This document shows positions 57,764 to 64,000 of a DNA stretch of 64,000 bases, piece by piece (positions within the stretch are counted from its first letter, which is position 1; each line of letters begins with the position of its first letter). The notes beneath the pieces are model-generated. The model was not told where the DNA came from, searched no databases, and saw only the letters and a list, made by a program, of their open reading frames with translations. Location of the stretch: positions 1 through 64,000 of the forward strand of contig CAJTWA010000008.1 in NCBI GenBank assembly GCA_910580195.1. Direction: 5' to 3'. Position numbers and translations under genes: made by a program. This DNA is from an uncultured Lachnospiraceae bacterium. Lineage in GTDB: Bacteria; Bacillota; Clostridia; Lachnospirales; Lachnospiraceae.

Positions 57764-59626
57764 TCACTTCGGGCAATTTCCATTCATATTAAATGAAAAA
57801 TCCCCTTTATCCGGCACTAGGTTTGGATTGTAGCAAGGGTCATAACCGCCGGAAAATTTCGGGTGCTTTTCATATAATTTTTCCATTTCACGTTTCCGGC
57901 GCTCTTCCTTTTCTTCCGATGCGCGGTCCAGCCCCCGGCTCACCGACTCATGGTGCACCAGCGCAACGTCGTTGCGGAGCACATTATGGTAGCCCAGCTC
58001 CAGCAGGCTAAAACACAGCGCAACATCATTATATGCCACCACAAGCTCCTCGTCAAACCCGCCGGCCTCGTCAAATTTCTTCCGCTCCACCATCAGGCAT
58101 GCGCCTGTTACTGCACAGAAATTATAGTCTAGGAGGTTCCTGCCATAATAATAATTGAGATCGTCCCCCATGCCATACAGGCAGTGCCCGGGCCCAATGG
58201 GCAGGTTCAATACCCCTGCATGCTGGAATTGGATGCCGCCCGGATAATACAGCTTGCATCCCACGGCGCCTGTATAAGATACCTGCGCCTGCCCTGCCAA
58301 GATGGAAAGCCACTGGCTTACCGGCGCTGTCAGGTTCGGGTTCTGCTTCACTGCCTCGCTGATTTCAATATCGTCATTTAAGAATAAAAGCAGCTCCCCG
58401 CTGGCCTCCTTAGCGCCAATGTTGCACATTTTGGAAAAATTAAATTCCATGGGCTGGTAACAATATATTATTTTTTTCATGGAACCTGTATGTTCCACCT
58501 GCCGGGCCATCTCTTCTATTTTCTTCTTATTTTCCTCGCTGCTTCCATTATCCACCACAACCACTTCATAATTCCCGTAATCGGTATGCCCTGCGATGCT
58601 GGCCAGGCATTGCTCCAATACTTCTGGGTTATCCTTCGAAGGGATAATAATGGAAACAAGGGGATTCCCCTGAGGAGTATAAGTCACGCGGTATTGTGTG
58701 ATTTCCGGCAGCAGGGTAAGCTCCCCTGCCTGCCCCCGGCGCTGCAGGGCTTCTTCCTTCGCCCGGATGGTTGCCTGCATCACATAGGGCTTGGCCGTCA
58801 TGTCATTCGCCGTAGATTCCTTGCGCATACGCCAGTGGTACAGAATCTTCGGGACATGGCCGATATGGGTGGTTTTTTCCATCACGCGCAATACCAAATC
58901 GTAGTCCTGCGAGCCTTCAAATCCCGGCCGGAGCCCGGAAAGCCCTAAAAGGAGGTCTTTGCGGTATACCGAAATGTGGCAGGTATACATATAGGACATA
59001 AATGTTTCCGGCGACCAGTCCGGCTTAAAAAACGGATCCCGGCGCACTTGCCCATCTTCGCTGATTTTATCTTCATCAGAATAAATATAATCAAGGGATG
59101 GGTCTTCATTCAATTTCTTTGCAATTTCGTAAAGGGCATTCGGCGCATACAAATCGTCACAGTCACATAAAGCTACAAATTCCCCCTTTGCAGCCTCAAT
59201 CCCGTCATTAGTGGCACGGGAGATATTCCCATTTTCTTTCCGGTAAATGATGGTAATCCCATCCCTGCCTTCGTATTTGCGGAGGGTTTCCCGCACGGAT
59301 TCCTGCGTGGACGCATCGTCTACCAAAATAACCTCAAAGTTCTGGTAGGATTGCCCTAACACAGAATCGATACACTCACATAACATCGTACTATCTACGT
59401 TATATACTGGGATTACCACGGAAAAAAGGGGGTTGTAGGATAAGGGCTCTGTAGACAGGAGATCGTGCTCATTTGCGGCAATCCAAGCGCTGTATATGTC
59501 CATGGCTATCTCTGTGTTTTCATCCTTCCCTATATTTTTTATTTTATTTTTCGCCTTTTCGCAAACTACGGTAAAGCCTTCCTCTTTCCATATGCGGAGC
59601 GTCTTTTTTACCAGCGATTCTGCCAT
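57764..59626 (-). CDS. Two-domain GT2 glycosyltransferase
   Basis: 620 residues. After a helical N-terminus (1-65), a first GT-A domain (about 68-300: FSVVIPVYNVDSTMLCECIDSVLGQSYQNFEVILVDDAS, DxD in LCDCDDLYAPNAL) and a second (about 325-600: LVSIIIPSKDNPEVL..., LLLFLNDDIEI, ACLMVERKKFDEAGGFDEEL). Such double enzymes often make a repeat disaccharide on their own (compare hyaluronan or rhamnan polymerases). It is the only active-looking glycosyltransferase in the cluster, so it may build the whole exported chain. No membrane segments. Confidence 0.9.
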   Translation of the reverse strand: MAESLVKKTLRIWKEEGFTVVCEKAKNKIKNIGKDENTEIAMDIYSAWIAANEHDLLSTEPLSYNPLFSVVIPVYNVDSTMLCECIDSVLGQSYQNFEVILVDDASTQESVRETLRKYEGRDGITIIYRKENGNISRATNDGIEAAKGEFVALCDCDDLYAPNALYEIAKKLNEDPSLDYIYSDEDKISEDGQVRRDPFFKPDWSPETFMSYMYTCHISVYRKDLLLGLSGLRPGFEGSQDYDLVLRVMEKTTHIGHVPKILYHWRMRKESTANDMTAKPYVMQATIRAKEEALQRRGQAGELTLLPEITQYRVTYTPQGNPLVSIIIPSKDNPEVLEQCLASIAGHTDYGNYEVVVVDNGSSEENKKKIEEMARQVEHTGSMKKIIYCYQPMEFNFSKMCNIGAKEASGELLLFLNDDIEISEAVKQNPNLTAPVSQWLSILAGQAQVSYTGAVGCKLYYPGGIQFQHAGVLNLPIGPGHCLYGMGDDLNYYYGRNLLDYNFCAVTGACLMVERKKFDEAGGFDEELVVAYNDVALCFSLLELGYHNVLRNDVALVHHESVSRGLDRASEEKEERRKREMEKLYEKHPKFSGGYDPCYNPNLVPDKGDFSFNMNGNCPK

Positions 59627-59675
59627 GATGCTACCATCCCTTCCTTTACGTCATTTTTCTCCAAAACAAACAGCT

Positions 59676-59705
59676 TCAAGTAAGCAGCCATAAGGCCGCT
59701 TACTT
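59676..59705 (-). terminator. Hairpin after the FN3 surface protein gene
   Basis: caagtaagcagcc / ggccgcttacttg: about 12 pairs with one mismatch and a four-base loop. Only an interrupted T-run follows (TGTTTGTTTTGG), so termination may be partial. Confidence 0.6.
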
Positions 59706-59741
59706 GACGCTTACCCAAAAACAAGTCTTCAAATTCTGATT

Positions 59742-61502
59742 TTAGTAATACGGGCTCTGGAACTGGAGGCAATAGGATACGCTCTCATAATCGCTGTCCC
59801 AATCCCCATTGATTCCTTGGACTGTCCCATAAATCTGGAAACTGTCTTTTTTCTGGTCGTACTTATAATTCAAGCCCGGGTTCTGTTTCCATTCACTCCA
59901 TTGCCCCCTGCCTAACGGAGCGCTGGGATTATAAACCCCATTCCATTTACACTTTACATTTGAGAAGGTAGCTTTTACACTGTCCCCGTTTAACCTTGCG
60001 CATGCTTCAATCCTTAAATAGCACAGTTCGTTTGCAAGATTGGGCTGGGAGAAGCTTCCAATTTTCTCATAATCCAAGTACACATTCCCATTCCCCTGCT
60101 CGTCGACTGTTATCATATAATGATAGGTCTTATTTAACTTCAAAGATTTGTTGCCAGGCCTTGAATACGTCTGTTCGCCTACATTATTGGAAGAAACATT
60201 CTCAATCAACGCCATGGCTTTTCCGGTGTATGGAGCTACTGCATGCTGGTCGTACTGGATCCCAAAGGATACCGCAGAATGTGGCGTCTGCATGACAAGC
60301 TTTGCATGGTAACCGGTACCTGTACCGGAAAGCTTGATATCCCCTTCAATGGCCAGCTTCGAATTTGTATTCTCAATGGTGCTGCCCAGTGCCACTACCA
60401 CTTTCACTTCTTTTCCAAAATCCGAGTAGATTTTCTTTCCGCCGCTCTTCTTATAAGCCCTTACTTTATAATAATGCGTGCCGCCCTTTAAGTTTTTGAA
60501 TTGCTTCTTCACGCTCTTCTTTGAAGTCAAAGTAGCAGCTTTCTTATAAGATTTTTTATCTGTTTTAGACCAGATTTCATAGCCGGAAGCTTTTGTGGAT
60601 GCTTTAAAAGATACGGTGGCTGTTTTCTTGGAAAGTTTTGCCTTCACCTTCGTAGGCGCCTTTACCACATACGTGCTTTTCACGCTGCTGAAAGCCCCTT
60701 GGGCACCGTCGTTCACTGCCACAATCTTATAGTACGCCGTCTTGCCCGGGGTTGCTGCCAAATCTGTGTAGCTTGTCGTCCCTACTTCCGCAATCTGCTT
60801 AAATCCAGAGGACTTGCTCTTAAAGGAACGGTATACCTGATATCCCGTTGCATCGGACGCGCCCTTCCAGGTAACGCTGACCTTTTTCTTGCCTTTCCAG
60901 ATAACTTTGACGGAACCCGGCTTGCCCGGAACTTTCACTAATTCCTCCATGGCTGCCTCAAGGTTCTCCACTGCATCGTCTACATCATATTGGTCTGCGT
61001 CTGTTTCACTGTAGGTTTCCTTTGCTGCTGCAAGGGCCTCCTGCAGGTTTTCCCAGCTTTCTGCGGAATAATCTGCCTTCTGTATCCCTTCTGCTTTCTG
61101 GATTGCTGCTGCAAGGGCTGCCTTATCTGCTTGCTTTGGCTCGTCTTCCTCATCCGTACCATCCGTTGTGCCTGCCGTATCTGTAGTGTCTGCTTTCTCT
61201 GCCCGTTCTATTCCTTGAAGCGCATCTTCCGCGTCCGGTTCTTCTGCACTTTCCATTCTTTCCGGCGCATCTTCCCCATCCACTTCTTCCACATTTTCAA
61301 ATACCTGTTCTGCGGCCTTAGCCCTACCTGCTTCTTCTTCCGGTTCCAGCCTATCAGCCCTGCCTGAAGCGGTATCCATTACCTCATCAATTTCAGCGGC
61401 TTCTGCCATCTGGACCCCTTGGGCAGGTACGCCTGACAGCGCAAGTGTAACTGCCATCACAGGCACCAAAAGCCTTCGGAGCAGTTTGCTTCTTTTTTTC
61501 AT
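59742..61502 (-). CDS. Secreted protein with FIVAR, fibronectin III and lectin-like domains
   Basis: 586 residues. Signal peptide to about residue 35 (cleavage near AEA). A long acidic stretch rich in Glu/Asp/Ala (36-125), a FIVAR-type helical bundle (about 128-190: ALAAAIQKAEGI..., NLEAAMEELV), two fibronectin type III domains (about 192-285 and 287-375), then a C-terminal domain of 200 residues with a beta-sandwich look (KLAIEGDIKLSGTGTGYHAKLVM...YHYMITVDEQGNGNVYLDYEKIGSF) resembling laminin-G/concanavalin-type sugar binders. No sortase signal seen. It precedes the polysaccharide cluster, so it may bind the polymer or host glycans. Promoter lies about 285 bases upstream. Confidence 0.8.
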   Translation of the reverse strand: MKKRSKLLRRLLVPVMAVTLALSGVPAQGVQMAEAAEIDEVMDTASGRADRLEPEEEAGRAKAAEQVFENVEEVDGEDAPERMESAEEPDAEDALQGIERAEKADTTDTAGTTDGTDEEDEPKQADKAALAAAIQKAEGIQKADYSAESWENLQEALAAAKETYSETDADQYDVDDAVENLEAAMEELVKVPGKPGSVKVIWKGKKKVSVTWKGASDATGYQVYRSFKSKSSGFKQIAEVGTTSYTDLAATPGKTAYYKIVAVNDGAQGAFSSVKSTYVVKAPTKVKAKLSKKTATVSFKASTKASGYEIWSKTDKKSYKKAATLTSKKSVKKQFKNLKGGTHYYKVRAYKKSGGKKIYSDFGKEVKVVVALGSTIENTNSKLAIEGDIKLSGTGTGYHAKLVMQTPHSAVSFGIQYDQHAVAPYTGKAMALIENVSSNNVGEQTYSRPGNKSLKLNKTYHYMITVDEQGNGNVYLDYEKIGSFSQPNLANELCYLRIEACARLNGDSVKATFSNVKCKWNGVYNPSAPLGRGQWSEWKQNPGLNYKYDQKKDSFQIYGTVQGINGDWDSDYESVSYCLQFQSPYY

Positions 61503-61786
61503 AATTTTAATCCACCTTTCCTAAAAAATACTTACCAGAATCCCCAGCTCTCATTCCATGGGACTGCCGCGCCCCATCTCCCCAAAATCCCCCCATTTTG
61601 TATGTAGGAATGTTATTCTGTTTTTCTTCTGGCCACGCCTCCCTTCCTGTATGCTGCATCCTTTTTTCACTTGTTTTACACCGGGCAGTCACTTCCACTT
61701 CTGCCTGCTGGTATGTTATATCCTTCTCTTTCTATCTCCTGCCCTCCCGGGCATACCAAAAGCTTTGGAAGCAAATTGCCGGTCTT

Positions 61787-61815
61787 ATTATATAACACCT
61801 CCATCATATTGTCAA
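61787..61815 (-). promoter_or_regulatory. Promoter of the FN3 surface protein gene
   Basis: Perfect TTGACA (61810-61815), 17 bases, perfect TATAAT (61787-61792). Gives a long 5' leader. Confidence 0.85.
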
Positions 61816-61883
61816 CTTTGCCTGATTTCCCGCGGTTTCCCCCGCCTAAAAAATTTTTTCTTTATTTACCAGCCCATTTTTGT

Positions 61884-61889
61884 TATAAT
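61884..61889 (+). promoter_or_regulatory. Extended -10 promoter of the penicillin-binding protein gene
   Basis: TGT-TATAAT on the plus strand; -35 position has TTTATT. About 90 bases before the ATG. Confidence 0.55.
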
Positions 61890-61982
61890 ACTGTGATAAA
61901 TCAGATACTAAGAATAAATCTGTAAATATTTTGATGAAACCAGAAAACCAACCGCGTATTTTTCTTGAAAAAGGAGGCCACT

Positions 61983-64000
61983 ATGAATTATGGGAAGAAA
62001 AACGTGAAACGGAAGGAAAAAAAGATTACTTCCACCGCCTCGCTGGTACGCCGGAAATTTTCAGTTATTTTCTTTAAAACGCTGTTAATCTGCTTTCTGG
62101 CTGCTATTGTCATCGGCGGCTGCGCAGGGATTGGGATTTTCAAAGGCATTATCGATTCCGCCCCTGATATTTCGGACATTGACCCCAGCCCCACCGGATA
62201 CCTGTCCGTGGTGCTGGACAACCAAGGGAACCAGACTGCCAAGCTGGTGGCTTCCGGCTCCAACCGGGTCTATGTGACCCTTGAGGAGATCCCAAAAGAC
62301 CTCCAGCACGCCGTGGTAGCCATTGAGGACGAACGGTTCTATGAGCACAACGGCATCGACTTAAAGGGCATTATCCGGGCAGGCCTTACCGGCATTGGGA
62401 ATGGGTTCCATTTCAGCCAAGGGGCCAGCACCATCACCCAGCAACTTTTAAAAAACAACGTGTTTGAAGGCTGGGTGGGCCAGTCCGGCATGGAAAAGGT
62501 AAAGCGGAAAATCCAAGAGCAGTACCTTGCCATTGAGCTCAGCAAGGTTAAGTCCAAGGACTGGGTGCTGGAAAATTACTTAAACACCATCAACCTTGGG
62601 CAGAACACCCTTGGGGTGCAGTCCGCCTCCCGGCGGTATTTCGGCAAGGACGTATCGGAGCTGACACTTTCTGAAAGCGCAGTCATTGCCGGGATTACCA
62701 AGAACCCCTCGGCCTACAACCCTGTCAGCCACCCAAAGGACAACGCCAAGCGCCGGAAACAGGTCTTAAAAAACATGAAGGACCAAGGCTACATTTCGGA
62801 CAGCCAGTACAAGGATGCCTTGGAGGATGACGTTTACTCCCGCATCCAGCAGGTAAATATCGAGTATGCAACGGACAACCCCAATTCTTATTTTGTGGAC
62901 GCCACCATCGACCAAGTGGTGCAGGATTTGGTGGAAAAAAAGGGATACACGGACACGCAGGCCTACAAGGCCATTTACAACAGCGGCCTTACCATCGAGT
63001 CCACGCAGGATATGGGAATCCAGCAGATTTGCGACGAGGAAGTCAATAACCTTGCAAATTATTCCACCGCCCCCCAGTATTCCTTTTCCTACCGGCTGAC
63101 CGTGGAAAAAGCAGACGGCACCCTGAAAAACTACAGCGACCAGACCATGATTTCCTATTACAGCCCCACACGGCCGGACTATTCCCTGAATTTTCCCAGC
63201 CAAGAGGAGGCGCAGGCGGCCATTGACGCTTATAAAGCAGAAATCATGGAACCCGGGGACGCCATTGTGGAAGGCGGGGAATCCGTGGTATTTACCCTCC
63301 AGCCGCAGGCGGCCGTCACCATTATCGACCAGTATACCGGCGACGTAAAAGCCATTGTCGGAGGGCGCGGGGACAAGACCGGGAGCCGGACCTTAAACCG
63401 GGCAACCGACACCACAAGGCAGCCCGGCTCTACCTTCAAAGTCCTAGCCGCTTTTGCCCCAGCCCTAGACACAGCCGGGATGACGCTGGCAACGGTCCAG
63501 GACGACGCGCCCTTTACCTATTCCAATGGGACGCCGCTGCGCAATTACGACAACAGCTACCGGGGGTTCACTACCATCCGTTATGCCATTACCAAATCCA
63601 TCAATGTGGTGACTGTCAAGACCTTAAGCGATATTTCCCCCCAGTTAGGCTTTGACTACCTGAAAAACTTCGGCTTTACCACGCTGACCCAAGACGACGT
63701 GGTGCAGTCCTTAGCCCTTGGGGGCATTACGCAGGGCGTGACAAACTTGGAGCTGACTGCCGCCTATGCCACTATGGCAAACAGCGGGACTTACACCAAG
63801 CCCCGGTTTTACACCCGGATTTTAGACCACAACGGAAATGTTCTGATTGACAACACGCAGGAAACCCATACGGTATTAAAGGCCAGCACCGCGTTCCTGC
63901 TGACTTCCGCCATGCAGGACGTGGTAAACGTAGGGACTGGCGGGGCAGTGAATTTCGGGAACATGCCCATTGCAGGGAAAACCGGGACTACCACCAAAAA
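61983..64000 (+). CDS. Class A penicillin-binding protein (PBP1A-like), partial
   Basis: Bifunctional cell-wall synthase. Short basic cytosolic part, one membrane helix (about 28-55), then a GT51 glycosyltransferase domain (VAIEDERFYEHNGID with the catalytic Glu, QGASTITQQLLKN, RKIQEQYLAIELSK) and the transpeptidase domain: active Ser in RQPGSTFK near residue 483, SIN in KSINVVT, and KTGT just before the window ends. AAGGAGG stands directly before the ATG. 672 codons are in view; the C-terminus is missing. First gene of a rightward unit. Confidence 0.95.
   Translation, partial: MNYGKKNVKRKEKKITSTASLVRRKFSVIFFKTLLICFLAAIVIGGCAGIGIFKGIIDSAPDISDIDPSPTGYLSVVLDNQGNQTAKLVASGSNRVYVTLEEIPKDLQHAVVAIEDERFYEHNGIDLKGIIRAGLTGIGNGFHFSQGASTITQQLLKNNVFEGWVGQSGMEKVKRKIQEQYLAIELSKVKSKDWVLENYLNTINLGQNTLGVQSASRRYFGKDVSELTLSESAVIAGITKNPSAYNPVSHPKDNAKRRKQVLKNMKDQGYISDSQYKDALEDDVYSRIQQVNIEYATDNPNSYFVDATIDQVVQDLVEKKGYTDTQAYKAIYNSGLTIESTQDMGIQQICDEEVNNLANYSTAPQYSFSYRLTVEKADGTLKNYSDQTMISYYSPTRPDYSLNFPSQEEAQAAIDAYKAEIMEPGDAIVEGGESVVFTLQPQAAVTIIDQYTGDVKAIVGGRGDKTGSRTLNRATDTTRQPGSTFKVLAAFAPALDTAGMTLATVQDDAPFTYSNGTPLRNYDNSYRGFTTIRYAITKSINVVTVKTLSDISPQLGFDYLKNFGFTTLTQDDVVQSLALGGITQGVTNLELTAAYATMANSGTYTKPRFYTRILDHNGNVLIDNTQETHTVLKASTAFLLTSAMQDVVNVGTGGAVNFGNMPIAGKTGTTTK

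Larger units (their letters stand above)
61503..61982. other. Divergent intergenic region with long leader
   Basis: 480 bases between genes read in opposite directions. It holds one promoter for each (61787-61815 minus, 61884-61889 plus). The minus leader of about 280 bases contains a GCCCGGGAGGGC hairpin near its start; no known riboswitch class recognised. A 63-codon frame at 61507-61698 lacks a ribosome site and is not called. Confidence 0.65.

Noticed and set aside
61507..61698. 63-codon minus-strand frame in the leader of the FN3 gene
   Set aside because: No ribosome site, composition unlike coding sequence, lies between promoter and a well-supported start.

Overview
The window looks like chromosomal DNA from an anaerobic, motile, probably spore-forming Clostridia member, most likely Lachnospiraceae. 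This rests on gene content seen in the sequence: an electron-transferring class 1B PyrD-PyrK pair, a Clostridia-type flagellin with a CsrA-family gene beside it, small families such as YjfB and a DUF6142-like protein, Spo0A-type boxes, and promoters with TTGACA/TATAAT spacing of 17. Nearly every gene lies on the minus strand. The exceptions are a small yjfB-like gene and a penicillin-binding protein at the right edge. The species is inferred, not shown.

Layout, left to right. 1-1302: AbiE-type toxin-antitoxin pair, the toxin cut by the window edge. 1303-1936: gene-free stretch with a large multibranched inverted repeat. 1937-5587: purine genes purE-purM-purN-purD. 5723-10464: a membrane chemoreceptor, an M29 aminopeptidase and three small membrane proteins. 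10627-17808: pyrimidine genes (pyrE alone; pyrC-pyrF-pyrK-pyrD plus an unknown gene as one unit) with an Ig-like surface protein between them. 18005-21333: DUF1653, PAP2 phosphatase and a KtrA/KtrB potassium uptake pair. 21500-25122: flagellin and csrA flanked by fragments of an Rpn-type nuclease gene. 25131-36389: chemotaxis operon cheR-cheB-cheY-cheA-cheW-mcp, preceded by a histidine kinase/REC-HD-GYP unit and a FIST/soluble-receptor unit. 36530-48341: ftsEX, an S41 protease, a PucR-type regulator, YitT, a WecG-like protein, a gene-free region with clustered DnaA and Spo0A boxes, an NlpC/P60 hydrolase, thioredoxin reductase, yjfB, a CPBP protease and cvfB. 48338-51204: acyl-ACP thioesterase, tRNA-Gln, a YigZ protein and an iron alcohol dehydrogenase. 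51376-61502: an ABC-exported surface polysaccharide cluster. 61983-64000: class A penicillin-binding protein, cut by the window edge.

The most interesting system is in 51.6-59.6 kb. A two-domain glycosyltransferase, a Wzm-like permease, a Wzt-like ATPase with an extra C-terminal domain, and a 747-residue methyltransferase plus kinase-like protein stand in transcription order. This resembles the WbdD/Wzt chain-capping logic known from E. coli O8/O9a antigen, here in an apparent Gram-positive. Second is an ectopic-looking cluster of six DnaA boxes and three Spo0A boxes at 43.19-43.36 kb with no dnaA nearby. Third is a set of short tandem duplications, many with a 63-70 base period, in intergenic regions and just after stop codons. 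Fourth is a dispersed leader element shared by purE, ktrA and ftsE.

All calls come from reading the sequence and family knowledge. No database search was run.
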